In this document: positions 23,757 to 35,319 of the stretch, one piece after another
How positions within the stretch are numbered: the first letter of the stretch is position 1
Layout of the letters: the number at the start of each line of letters is the position of its first letter
Assembly (NCBI GenBank): GCA_035048815.1
Contig: JAUCBN010000042.1
Location: 15,643,501-15,707,500 of the forward strand
Direction of reading: 5' to 3'
Source: Abelmoschus esculentus
Taxonomy: Eukaryota; Streptophyta; Magnoliopsida; Malvales; Malvaceae
DNA: 64,000 nt
The notes under the pieces: model-generated
What the model saw: only the letters and a program-made list of their open reading frames with translations
Database searches by the model: none
Told to the model about the DNA's origin: nothing
Position numbers and translations under genes: made by a program

Positions 23757-24106
23757 TTGTATTTCATAAAAATTTGGGGCAATATAATCCTTACGTAAAG
23801 GCCACCCTATCCAACTTCCGGGCATTAAGATACGTTTCAGTCATGGATGATTCTCATAAGAGATTCCCAACATGTCATAAGATTCTCGTTCTTGAAAATC
23901 CGCACTTTTCCAAACCCAGAAAACAGACGGAATTCTAGGGTTACTCCTTGGAGCAAATACTTTTATACATACTTCCTCCGGTTGATCTAAACCATACTCT
24001 ATTCTCGTAAGATGATAGACACTGGCTAACAGTCCGCCTGGTGCTACATCATAGGCACATTAGGAACGGAGATAATTGTAACCATATACATATAAAATAA
24101 CAGCAA
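23757..24106 (-). pseudogene. ndhJ: Plastid ndhJ fragment in the nucleus (NUPT)
   Basis: On the minus strand the sequence encodes SIAVILYVYGYNYLRS, a stop, [38 protein letters not shown], a second stop, then [20 protein letters not shown]. This is the C-terminal two-thirds of NdhJ, a subunit of the thylakoid NDH complex encoded in the plastome. Both stops fit C-to-T change in CAA and CGA codons, as expected for methylated nuclear copies. The borders are approximate. The 70-80 bp just left of 23757 have no match in the sister segment and may also be inserted. Confidence 0.9.
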
Positions 24107-24592
24107 TGGATGTTATCAGGAAAAATGTATACAAATATCGTCATCATTCATCAATACATCCAAAGTCCTCTTTTTCACATGTGTCATCAAAAAAAACAGA
24201 AGTCAGAACGGTGCTTTTTCACATGTGTGATGTGCCAAACTCAACAATTTCATTCTGCTTTGGAATATATATGTGGTTTGGCATAAATTCAAGGCTTAAC
24301 ATCCGTGCTTGTTACTAAAACCCAAATAGGCTCTGTCTTAGCTTCTAGCAAATTAGTTACAGATCCACATAATGTCAGGAAGAAAGTATCATTTACTCTG
24401 ACAGAAAAATAAATAACATTTGATGGTATCATTTAATCACCTCCATAGAAGACACCCCACCCCCTGAGTCTTTTACAGAAGCTGAAATACCCATAATAAA
24501 GGTAAGAAACAAAGACACCAAACCAGTAAAAAAGATTATATTTGTTACAAAATTGATTGCAATGATCAATACAGAAAAAATCTCAATACACC

Positions 24593-25645
24593 TGAGCAGG
24601 GAGCACCAGATACAGAACCAGATCCAGCAATCATTTGAGAAAGCTTCTTTTTTCTAACATTGTCAAGTTTCTCCAATGACCTCTCTAATAATCTCATACC
24701 GACAGACTAAGAGAAAGCATAAGAAACTTCATATAAGGATAAATCATGAGGAATTAAACTTTATCCAGCAATCATTTGAGAAAGCTTCTTTTTTCTAACA
24801 TTGTCAAGTTTCTCCAATGACCTCTCTAATAATCTCATACCGACAGACTAAGAGAAAGCATAAGAAACTTCATATAAGGATAAATCATGAGGAATTAAAC
24901 TTTATCCAGCAATCATTTCAGAAAGCTTCTTTTTTCCGACATTGTCAAGTTTCTCCAATGACTTCTCTAATAGTCTCATACCAACAGCCTAAGAGTAAGC
25001 ATAAGAAACTTTATATAAGGATAAATCATGAGGAATTAAAGAGATGATAATATAATATGGGAAAATATTACCTTAGCTACAGCTGTAAGCGCAGAAAAGG
25101 CTGCATCTCTGATATCTGAGCAGGCAGCACCAGATACAGAACCAGATCCAGCAATCATTTCAGAAAGCTTCTTTTTCTAACATTGTCAAGTTTCTCCAAT
25201 GACCTCTCTAATAGTCTCATACCGACAGACTAAGAGAAAGCATAAGAAACTTTATATAAGGATAAATCATGAGGAATTAAACTTTATCCAGCAATCATTT
25301 GAGAAAGCTTCTTTTTTCTAACATTGTCAAGTTTCTCCAATGACCTCACTAATAATCTCATACCGAGAGACAAAGAGAAAGCATAAGAAACTTCATATAA
25401 GGATAAATCATGAGGAATTAAACTTTATCCAGCAATCATTTCAGAAAGCTTCTTTTTTCCAACATTGTCAAGTTTCTCCAATGACTTCTCTAATAGTCTC
25501 ATACCAACAGCCTAAGAGTAAGCATTAGAAACTTTATATAAGGATAAATCATGAGGAATTAAAGAGATGATAACATAATATGGGAAAATATTACCTTAGC
25601 TAGAGCTGTAAGCGCAGAAAAGGCTGCATCTCTGATATCTGGGGT
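24593..25645. repeat. Higher-order tandem array of MOR1 TOG2 exons (6 x about 141 bp in two 525-bp blocks)
   Basis: The word GCAATCATTT begins at 24627, 24768, 24909, 25151, 25291 and 25432, so units are 140-141 bp in two blocks of three, spaced 524 bp. Each unit holds one MOR1 exon (minus strand SVGMRLLERSLEKLDNVRKK) plus a short intron. Each block of three adjoins one copy of the preceding exon (DIRDAAFSALTAVAK, at 25060-25115 and 25590-25640). First an exon was triplicated, then the whole block was duplicated. Confidence 0.9.
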
Positions 25646-26874
25646 CCCATCATTATGTCACTGCAATTCAAAAATAATAGTATTCTATTAGTTAGAGCAA
25701 TAAATAAAAAATAATAGGCTAATAAGAGCTTTAACATATAATTGAAATGAATATGTAAATTTTATTTATAAGATCAAAATCAATTCAAAAATATCATAAT
25801 TATATAGCTTTAACATATAATTGAAATGAAAACGTAAATTTCATTTATAATAGGCTAATAATAGCATTCTATAGTCACTCACACAAACTCTTCAAGCACC
25901 TTTTGAAATATAGGTTAATACCACTCAAGGAAACATAAACTGAAAGAATGTGAAACATGAAGAGAGCTTATCTATTATATCAAATCAACATTACTCACAA
26001 GTTGCATCACTTTCTTCTTACATAGCAAAAATAATATACCCAATAAGTTATAATAGTTGATAGCTAGGTATGGTTCACAAGGCTTCCACCAAGTCAATGT
26101 GACAAAAGTGACAAAGGACTAAGGAGCAATGTGATAAACAATTGAAAGCATTGATGTATTTTTTAATGCCAGACATTGTTTCAGAGATTAATAATTATAT
26201 ATTTTCATTAATGAAAATGTTTAAGTAATTAAAACACCCTAATTTATTAGGTTTTTTCTTATCAATTAACTACATCAACGTTATATTCACCCTTTCTGCT
26301 ATCTAATCTTTCCATCTCAATTTGTTAATGTAATATCCCTATAAAATTTTGACACAAGGTGTGCCTATGTTCCATGGTTGAACACATCAGACATTTGACC
26401 AACAAAGGGAGTATACCTAATGATTTTTCATTCATTAAGCAGATAAACCATTTCACTATATTTGGTTACTGTCAGCAAAAAATAAGTGCGGAATATACTA
26501 TATCAAACCACAATTCCAAGTTCTATTAGAAGAGTTACCACTTACCAGTACTTTAGATTTCAAACTCACCTGCATAAGTGTGTTTAGGACATATTTACAA
26601 GAGCTTGACGACGCTCCAGTCAAACTGAACTACTGAAGTCAAAAGTTTTTGCTACCTATTAAATAAAGAAAGGAGGAAAGGGTTACTGCATGGAGGAAAA
26701 ATATGTTCTTGAAATAAACAAATGAAATTATTTCTGTGCATAGCAAACTCAATGCTTGAGGAAATTAACAATCATATCATATCCAAACCAAGAAGTCTGA
26801 TTGCCTTATTGCTAGGAGCATGAAAGGAGTCTGTCTGCATCCTTCATTAGTTCATCCACCAAACTGCCTTCAGG

Positions 26875-27558
26875 GTCATTAGTAGCCTGTGTTAACTCAT
26901 GGCAGACATCTTTCATTCCTCAATAGACTGCAATACAAAATGTATCTGATGCTAAGATGATGGTTCTCATTCAAAAGGTGGACGAAAAATATGAATGAGA
27001 AAATCAATCATGACTTCTAATATGTAATAATTAAAGAAATTGGACCTAAGAATTAAAACATTTAAGTCAATTTTTTAATGCTGATTTTGCAATACAGATC
27101 CATCATTAGTAGCCTGTCTTAACTCATGGCAGACAACTTTCATTCCTCAATAGACTGCAATATAAAATGTATCTGATGCTAAGATGATGGTTCTCATTCA
27201 AAAGGTGGACAGAAAATATGAATGAGAAAATCAATCATGACTTCTAATATGTAATAATTAAAGAAACTGGAAGTAAGAATAAAAACATGAATGTCAATTT
27301 TTTAATGCTGATTTTGTAATACAGATCCATCATTAGTAGCCTGTCTTAACTCATGGCAGACAACTTTCATTCCTCAATAGACTGCAATACAAAATGTATC
27401 TGATGCTAAGATGATGGTTCTCATTCAAAAGGTGGACAGAAAATATGGATGTGAAAATCAATCATGACTTCTAACATGTAATAATTAAAGAAACTGGAAC
27501 TAAGAATAAAAACATGAATGACAAAATTTTAATGATGATTTTGCAATACAGATCCATC
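26875..27558. repeat. Three tandem copies of a 227-bp unit
   Basis: AGTAGCCTGT/AGTAGCCTG begins at 26881, 27108 and 27335, an exact 227-bp spacing. Each unit carries the 5' part of a MOR1 TOG5 exon (minus strand, KDVCHEL or equivalent) and the intron DNA beside it. Only the first unit keeps the exon remainder (EGSLVDELMKDADRLL, at 26880-26820). Confidence 0.9.
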
Positions 27559-29479
27559 AAAGCTACAACTAAGCACACATGGTTCACAGCAAATTTTAAA
27601 TTAGATCAGTATCTCATAACCAAGCTGCTTACAAAGTAAATGGAGAATAATAGCATGCAAGTATGTGTGTGTGTGTAACTTCACTAACTCATATAAGAAA
27701 AGCCTACCCATCTACCGAAGATAATTTGCTTCAAAGACTTAGATGCAAAGGCAATTCTACAACTAGTCAAATCAGAAATATCAAAATCCAAAACTTAAAA
27801 CTAACAAACAGAGAAAAAACGATACAATCAGGCTAGATAACATTTACCCTAATCAATTAGGTAGGAATCATATTAAGAAAAAGATCATTAAACAAGTTAG
27901 AATCCTGTTAAGGAGAACCAAAAAATGATATCAAGAGCTTCATTCCAGTTTGCAGGGCAACTGACCCCAACAAGAGCATGAAACATTAAATGTCTATCCA
28001 TGTCAAGATCAGGACCTCAGGTTAAAAGAGTGCTAGTAAATAATCAACAAGAATAAATAAGCCAAAAGTGAACAATAATACAGTCCATGATTAGAAAAAT
28101 GATGTCAATCAAACCTTCAAAATATTGACCCTGAAATATATTGTGAAGCTTCTCAACTCTGCTCTACTACATCAGTCCTGGCAAAATAAAAATAGTGGAT
28201 AAAAATATTGACTGTGTTTTCATTCATATATGATCAAATTAAATATAAATAATCGTAATTAAATATTTGTCATTTGAAAGCTTAACTAGATTAGCAAGTT
28301 GTTGTAGCCAAGAATTAAAATACTTAAATTTGGCAGTGAACTAGAATAAGTTTTCCACTACAAGAGCCTGACAAACTCAATATATAGTTGACTTGCACCA
28401 AAACGTTATGCCATAAAGAGGCGCAAGGTAGCATACAACATGCTTCTCAAAAGAATCTAAATATCCACCAAGCAACGTTTATGGATTTGCAGACATTTCC
28501 ACATGGAAAATCATGTATGTAACTGAAGATAATGAGCCAGACCTTTTCAGTCAAGCATGGAAGAAAAATGGCAACTTCAGCCTCCGACAAACTATGTCTC
28601 ATCCTTCAAAGAGTTGAAAAGTTCAGGAAGAAACTCCGGCACCTATTTCAATACCCAAAACACACAAACACAACACATGCTTTAGAAAAAAAAGACTAAA
28701 AAATGACTGCAATGAGAGTAACAGATCAGATACTGTTCATATTAATTCAATGCTTTTTCCACTTTCGGTCTACGACCCACCCTGGCACTCTATCAACATT
28801 AATCAATTTTTAATTTGGATCATACCCAGCTTTAGAAAAAAAAATTAATAAATCATCAAACATACCAGGAAAACATCAACAGCCTGGAAAACATCAACAA
28901 CCTCCAATTCTACACAGCATGAGCACTAAATGCACCCACACAAAATCAAGGTAAAAAAATCAGAAACACCCACACAAAATGCAGATTCATAAAACAATAA
29001 ATTTTCACAAAAAAAGTTTTAAAGCTATCACGGCATCACCTTCCAGAATCTGCGACGACCGCTTTTAAGAATGCAATCAAAGCATCAAACACTTTCTCTT
29101 GCACTGGAGCATTAGAAAACCCAAAGATTCACCAATCCAGATCTGAATCATCTAAAGTCTTGAAAGAAATAAATGAAACTTAAAAGAAGAAAATTTAAAA
29201 TCAGACCTATGTTGTCGGAGCCTCGAATCCTTTCGAACAGTGATGTAATCGCAAAGAGAAGCTTCAATGTTAGCCTCGTTCCTCACGTTCCAGTTCTTGT
29301 GCAGAAGCCGATCTTACCATTGCAAATTCTTGGCTCGTTTCTGCTTTCTTGATTCTTTTTCTTCTAATCTTTTCTTTCTTTTGCTTTTTTTTTCTTCTGC
29401 CGAGTCTGCTTTTATAGTTACTCTGCCGACTGACCGAGTGGTTTCTAGCCGTTGCAATCTGCAAAATCCAGCTGTCTAG

Positions 29480-31606
29480 CCGTTGCAATCTGCAAAATCC
29501 AGCTGTTTTATGATGGGTAATTCTTTAAGGGTTAATATCTATAGAGGGTCCTGTACTTTGTGTTTTTATAGATTTAATCCCTCAATTATAGTTTAATCCT
29601 TGTAATTGGATATTTTTAGCATATACTTTTCGAAATGGAGGGACTAAATCTAAAAATAATGCATGTTTGTGAACATTTTAAATAATTTAACTTCATTAAG
29701 GGATGTATGCTTAAATTCGGAACCATGGTTGAAGTTGCGCGTGAAATTTGAATTTTAAACATCCTAAAATAAAGTAAAACAAAATTGTTATAACGGGTAG
29801 AACTTAGAAGTTCATCCCTATTATATTTCAAAGGGTTTAATTTAGAAGTGCATTTATAATTATTAAATAATATTCATATTAAATTATAAGTACTATAATT
29901 ATTAAATAATATTCATATTAAATTGTAAGTATTATTTTTTTATAATCATAAGTATTAAACTTTCTAGACAATTAACAAAAATTAGACCCTACATAATTTA
30001 TTATAGACCTTGTTTTAAAGATGTAAAATCTTTTTTCGTCGAATCAATTATTTATTAATAAATTATAAGTATTATTAATACATATAATATTTTTTCTTGA
30101 AGAATTCCTATAACTTAGGTTTTTATTTAAGGGAAATTATTCGATACACAAATTTAATTTACACAAATATATAAAATTTACTTTTACATGGTTTATTAAA
30201 ATTTATGATTTATGAAAAAAATTAAAATTTTAAAGGGACCAAACAATAATTTTACTATTTTGATGTACAATATAATTTTAAATTATATCTAATTCAGATA
30301 AATCAATCAATTAATTTTATAACTCTATCTTAATTCTCGAATAGATTAAATAGTCCCATCAGATCCAAAACAAACCACCAAGTTGGAAGATCAAACCCCC
30401 ACCAAAACACTACTAATCTCTTCCTATTTGGTTTCGGTCCAATTCGATTTATTCGATCCAATTCGGTTTATTAAATTATAACATGAAAAATATAATTTAG
30501 AATATTTTTAAGAATTTAATGATTTCAGAGTTTAATTATTTCAATGTTCCTCATAATGCAATCACTTGTAAATATTAAAGGAGGTTATTTCTATGTAATC
30601 AAAGTTTGTGAGACTAGTAAATATGAAAGAAGATGATTTTTCTGTACATGAAATCACATTTTAGAAAATTTATTTTTATTATAAAATTGATTTAAAATTA
30701 CTTTTATGACTCCAAATTATTCTATGCATTTTCCTGCCAGAATATTTGCACCCTTCTGCCACAGTGCATGAGTATTAAAATCTGAAATAAAATAAAGTAA
30801 ATGGTTTGGTTGCCATAGGCCAAAAGGGAGAATATTTCTCAACAGAATCTGCAAAATGGCAATGATGAAAACAACCAACTTTAAAAAAAAATCAAACTTT
30901 TTTCACAAATATTTTATTTAGTTTCCTATTTCAATGGGGCAAAATTAGGCTAATTTTAAAATAAATTTCAAAATTAGGCTAATTTCTCAAATAAATCAAT
31001 GGATTTTTTTCATGTGTTCTCTTTATGATTTGCATTACTGAAACTTGTAATGATTGACATGTGTTTTATGAATTGACACTTCAAAATAAAATTATGCATA
31101 AAGTTAAATTCTCAAAACAAAAATGACACCTTTTTTCTTTCTTCCAGGTGATGCTTATCCTTCTCCGGTGGTCCCCCCGGCAGGACGGCACATGAAGGTG
31201 AAGGAATTTCAAATCGGATCAAAACTTGTTAGAAATTATAAAATCCAAATTCAAAACTTATTTTCGGAAATCGAATTCAAATGACAGCAAGAGGAAGATG
31301 AAAGAAAGAAGGAACGCATTTCCAATTTGGAACAAAATCCCCCATTAATGCTTAGTGGAAATTCAGAGAGTTACTCAAATTGAGGGTAAAAGTTGAGTAA
31401 CTTTTTTCTTTTGTTTCTTTTCCCAAAAGGATTTTCTCATCTCTTTTTTTCTTTTTACCCAAACAAGAAAAGGCTGCTTTCTTCTTAACTGTACAGATAA
31501 GTGAATACTAACACAAAAACAAACCGCCCGCCCCGTCCTTTCACTTTCAAATGGCATAAACGGTGATACAGCGTGTAACTCTAACCTTTTTTTCTTCTGT
31601 GATCTT
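29480..31606. other. Intergenic DNA between MOR1 pseudogene and KRP
   Basis: AT-rich with no convincing gene. A short direct repeat TCTAGCCGTTGCAATCTGCAAAATCCAGCTG occurs twice at 29445-29504 (about 31 bp). A 40-bp duplication, ATTATAAGTA(C/T)...TATTAAATAATATTCATATTAAATT, lies at about 29855-29930. The part nearest 31606 is the expected 3' region of the KRP gene. Confidence 0.4.
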
Positions 31607-32608
31607 TCATGGATTTAACCGAACCCACTGGTATCGACCGTCGACTGGTGTATCCTTGACAATATCATAGTTGTACCTGCAAAAGTGTATACAAAAAATG
31701 AAGTTTGTTTGTTGGTTAGTTGGTTAGAGGCTGTGATTTCCTGATTCGAATTATGCTGAAGTGAAATATTTTGGTGGCATTCCTTATCCTACACATACTT
31801 ACGTCTCGATGAATCGTTTTCGCTCGTACTTTTCGTTGACGGAGAAGAAATCGTCGATCTCCGCTTGCGAAGGCGTTTTCGGCTTCTGGTTAGCTGGTGA
31901 CGGTGGCGGATTTTTCTCCGGCGATTCCGTTTCCTCCGAGCCTCCACTGAGCTCGCTTGATAATGGAGTTGTTTCTCTACTGAAATCGGACAGACGAAGT
32001 TGAAATGAAACGATCGGCTTTTCTTGAATTTTTGAAGGATAAGGAATTAGTGAAAATTAACCTGAATTTGTTGATGATGATGCGCGTTGGAATTTCAGTT
32101 TCTAAACTCTTGGCCTGCAAAAGCACATTCGTGAAATATGATCAGGAAACTAATTAATTTATCGAATAATAACTAATAATTATTAAAAAAAGATCGATAA
32201 AAGCTCATACGAAACGGTTATTTTTTCTCAGCAACCAAACAGGAGAACCAAAGATGCAGAAGAAAAACGAAACGGAAATTCGAAATTCACCTCTAGATCT
32301 ACGATTCTCAAGCTATCCTTCACGATACCGCATGACTCATTGCTAGAACAACGAGAAAAAGAAGACACTCCGGAGCAGAGCCGGAAACACTTATCCCCGC
32401 CTCCAGTGGCGAGCACAACACCGGAACTAGAGGAAGCAGCAGAGGCAGCAGCAGTGGTAATAACCTCGTCCGGTGAAGTTAACTCCAATTCCTGCAATTC
32501 TCGAGTACTCTTTCTTCTCTTCGCTAACCAGAACCTTGTGTTTGAAACTTCCATCTCCGCTGTTTCTGCACTTCGCTTAGAGCTCTTCATACAATTACAA
32601 TCATCCAT
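31607..32608 (-). CDS. KRP: KRP/ICK cyclin-dependent kinase inhibitor (205 aa, 4 exons)
   Basis: Plant Kip-related proteins bind CDKA-cyclin complexes through a conserved C-terminal segment and restrain the cell cycle and endoreduplication in the nucleus. Exons: 32608-32291, 32114-32062, 31979-31803, 31676-31607; all introns are GT-AG and phases fit. The C-terminus, residues about 158-205, has the CDK-inhibitor signature TPSQAEIDDFF, then KRFIETYNYDIVKD and GRYQWVRL. Residues 88-106 hold a second family motif, CSSNES...IVKDSLRIVDLE. A Ser/Ala/Gly-rich linker (about 50-75) and a PEST-like Pro/Ser/Glu stretch (about 126-160) fit an unstable protein. Length is typical. The paralogue number cannot be set. 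Confidence 0.93.
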
Positions 32609-32659
32609 TTTTGTTCTTCTTGGAAATTTAGCTCTATTTTCCCTTTTCTTCTAGCTTTG

Positions 32660-34390
32660 CATTTTGTTGGGGTTTACCGGTGGAGAGAATGTTAAAAAGG
32701 GCAAGCAAGTGACGAATGGTTTCTCTCCAGCCGTTGATATATTGGACGGTGGAGATTTGTTTTGTACTTTGTAAATGGACATGTGGTTCTACCTCCGTTA
32801 TTCTTAACGCCGTGATGTGACCGACCAGGACTTGAAATATCATTTAAATATTTCAACAATAATGATAATTAAATTAGAATTTAATTACTAATTAGCGGTT
32901 ATGTTCTTTAAACATAATATAGGCACTAAACTTGAAGCAATGATATAATTTTTTAGATACGATTAGTATTTTCATATATTAATTTTAGGATTATTATATA
33001 AATTAGTAAATAAATTTGATAATCTTCTTAAATTTATATCTGAATATTTATTTATCTCAACTATTAAAATATATGTTGATTTAGTATTTCAAGAACTAAT
33101 AGATTATCGATATAATATTAATCGATAAAATATGATATTATTAAGTATCATAATATAAGTTGATTGATTGTTGAAATATTAATCACATCAAGTAGTAATA
33201 CTAAAATTTTATAGTTTAAGTATTAATTTGAGAAAAAAATCAAATATTAATTTAAAAAATATCAACCCTTAATTTTATGTATTGAACGTAATTTATGATA
33301 TATTCATCATTTATTTATTATAAATTATTAATTTCAATCAAAGAAGAAAAACGATTATAATAAAACCGAAAAATTTATTCTTAATGGCTATTAAACCCGT
33401 TACTTAAAAAGAAAATCGAATATTGATGCAAGTAGTGAAATGTACCCAACATATGCACCTCAACTCGACACAATCGAATCACAATCGACAAATATGTATA
33501 TATGCACGTGTCACGTGGTTATTATCTTTTTCCTAAAAGACATGTCTAATAAGATTTGTAGCGCCACTGTATTATTTCAATACCTCTTTTTTTAATGTGA
33601 GATTAATATTTATTGCCTCTTTTTAAGCATGATATACGCATCCATGCATGAATGAAATTAACTATTTTTGGTTGGGCAATGTTTTTTTAACAGTCATGGT
33701 CCCCATGGCCATACATGTAATATCAAGTTTAAGCCATGAAGCCTAACTGCAGTGCTGGTGAAAATCAGGAAAGATTTTTTAGTGTCCACAGGCACATTTA
33801 TGATCTAACTGCATCAACCAGCTAACTAGGACGACTCCTTAATAAACATATTTAATTGTATTCCCAACTCTTATAGACATCCGATGGAACTTAAAATAAG
33901 AGTTTGGAGGGGTATCTTAAAATATTTTTTTTAAAAAAACTGACGGCTTAAAATAATATTTTAAAATTTTTTGAGAGTTTAATTATATTATTTAATAATT
34001 TTAAGAGATTTAATTAGAAATTTTAAATATTATGAGAGGAGATTTAATTAAAAACATTCAAAATTTTAAAATTTGATATACATTTTAAAAGAAAACTTGA
34101 AGGGGGAATTTTTAATTTTAAAATTATGAAAAATGTTATATTTTCATATTGAAATTTAAATTCATACAAAATAACACAATATAAATATTATTAGTGACTA
34201 GAGTAATTAGTGAATCTCAGTTTGCATGTAATATTTTAATTTAATGTACAACATTTTGTTCATCAAAATAACATAGATTTTTTTCCTGTGCTGTAACTGT
34301 AAGGACTTGATTTTAAATACAAGTATACTAGAGGGATCAAAACCATAATTTGACCTCATTTTAAATAAAGAGCTTCGATTCGATTCTTAA
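32660..34390. other. KRP promoter side and AT-rich intergenic DNA
   Basis: The first few hundred bases upstream of 32608 are the likely KRP 5' region. Beyond about 33000 the DNA is AT-rich with no open frame of note and no clear repeat. Confidence 0.35.
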
Positions 34391-34602
34391 AAACGCCCGT
34401 TGTAGACTCATCCTGATTTGTTTCCCTTTGAAAACCAATTGTATCTTTCCCCTTCTATCCATCTGCTTGGGTGTTTAGACTGGTAAGCCTCTTCTGTTTT
34501 CTTTTCGGTTATTTCTTTGTCGGGTAAGGGAGATAATAAATCGGTTTTGGATCGAATTAAAAAGAATTTTTGTGTCTAGTTAGATGTATTCTTGTTAGGA
34601 TG

Positions 34603-34848
34603 AGTCTACAACGGGCGTCGAACACCGTTGAACATTATTAACGTTGAACACCGTTGAACGTCATTAATTAATAAAAATTAAAAATTAAGGACTCAACAAA
34701 CAATTATTAATTCTATGTTGAGATTATCACTCTTTTATTAATTACATATTGAGTCCTTGAGGTTTTTATTTTTTATTAATTAATTTAATGATGTTCAATA
34801 GTGTTCAATATTAATGGTGTTCAACAATGTTCGATGCCCGTTGTAGAA
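34603..34848. mobile_element. About 245-bp TIR element (GTCTACAACGGGCGTCGAACA family)
   Basis: Left end GTCTACAACGGGCGTCGAACACC, and the reverse of the right end TTCTACAACGGGCATCGAACATT, match over about 30 bp. The inner repeats GTTGAACACCGTTGAACGT and the mirror TGATGTTCAATAGTGTTCAA extend the symmetry. A detached copy of the left terminus in inverse orientation lies at 34392-34414. A larger relative is at 60813-61603. Confidence 0.7.
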
Positions 34849-35169
34849 TTTTCCAACAAATCAAATGGGGTGAGTAATCTGGAAATAAAGAGGGATTTAA
34901 ATCGAAAAGTTACCAAAAGAAAAATGGTAAAATTACCCTATAAGGGTCTGGAGTTTTGTAACTTTTCAAACGAACCCTCAAATTTTCTGAAATTGTAATT
35001 TGGTCCCAAAATTTCAATTATACATATCTTTAATTTTTTATATACAAATTATATAAAAAATATGATTTTCTAAAAATTTTGAGGTGTCTATTGATGCATG
35101 TGGCTCCGCCCATGGTTGATGATCTAAATGATAACCTTCTGTGAAATAACTTTCTAGTAGGATATTTCA

Positions 35170-35312
35170 ATAATGGGATTATGTATTGACAGCAATTTCT
35201 ACGCTCCTGAGGTAGAACAGAATGAAAAGAGGCAGAAGAAAGGAGCATCTAGTTTTCTTGCTCCTCTTCCTCTTTCAGATGCTCTAGTGAAGAGAATATG
35301 GGATCTTCAGGT
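35170..35312 (+). pseudogene. SWIB/MDM2-domain fragment with internal deletion
   Basis: The frame from 35173 reads NEKRQKKGASSFLAPLPLSD, then ALVK, then RIWDLQ. Plant SWIB proteins (chromatin-remodelling accessory or plastid nucleoid proteins) carry a FLAPLPLSDALVK start followed about 17 residues later by VVKRIWDYI. Here the two are joined at VK. The rest of the domain does not follow; the frame runs into unrelated sequence. It is a broken relic rather than a gene. Confidence 0.5.
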
Positions 35313-35319
35313 TTGCTCG

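Larger units (their letters stand above)
20080..29370 (-). pseudogene. MOR1: Scrambled MOR1/XMAP215 (TOG-domain microtubule polymerase) pseudogene
   Basis: MOR1 binds tubulin through TOG domains and promotes microtubule growth. Short exon pieces are recognisable on the minus strand. TOG1: HKNWNVRNEANIEASL (about 29310) and APVQEKVFDALIAFLKA (about 29100). TOG5: VPEFLPELFNSLKDE and AEVAIFLPCLTEK (28640-28540), NWNEALDIIF (27950), DVCHELTQATNDPEG (26900), SCKYVLNTLMQ (26580). TOG2: DIRDAAFSALTAVAKS and LLERSLEKLDNVRKKKL (25645-24600). TOG3: EIESRLGFLIQADVISQLKS (22740) and SLKQQVEGLQNLDQ (21470). TOG4: EEANKCIQPVGTG (21310), ILSDILKYLSGNKKHMR (20950), LPYITSALTDTKIGAKGRED (20850), DKSSDVRKAVDGCI (20570). 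Stops and frameshifts are frequent, for example TAA in the first exon before DRLLHKNW. The TOG5 pieces precede TOG2, so the locus is rearranged as well as dead. Confidence 0.88.

Noticed and set aside
24817..25528. Plus-strand open frames with repeated IRINHEELNFIQQSF
   Set aside because: They are antisense shadows of the tandem MOR1 exon array.
24593..25645. CRISPR-like regular repeats
   Set aside because: Units are 141 bp of tandem exon-intron DNA without short repeats and unique spacers; this is a plant nuclear locus.
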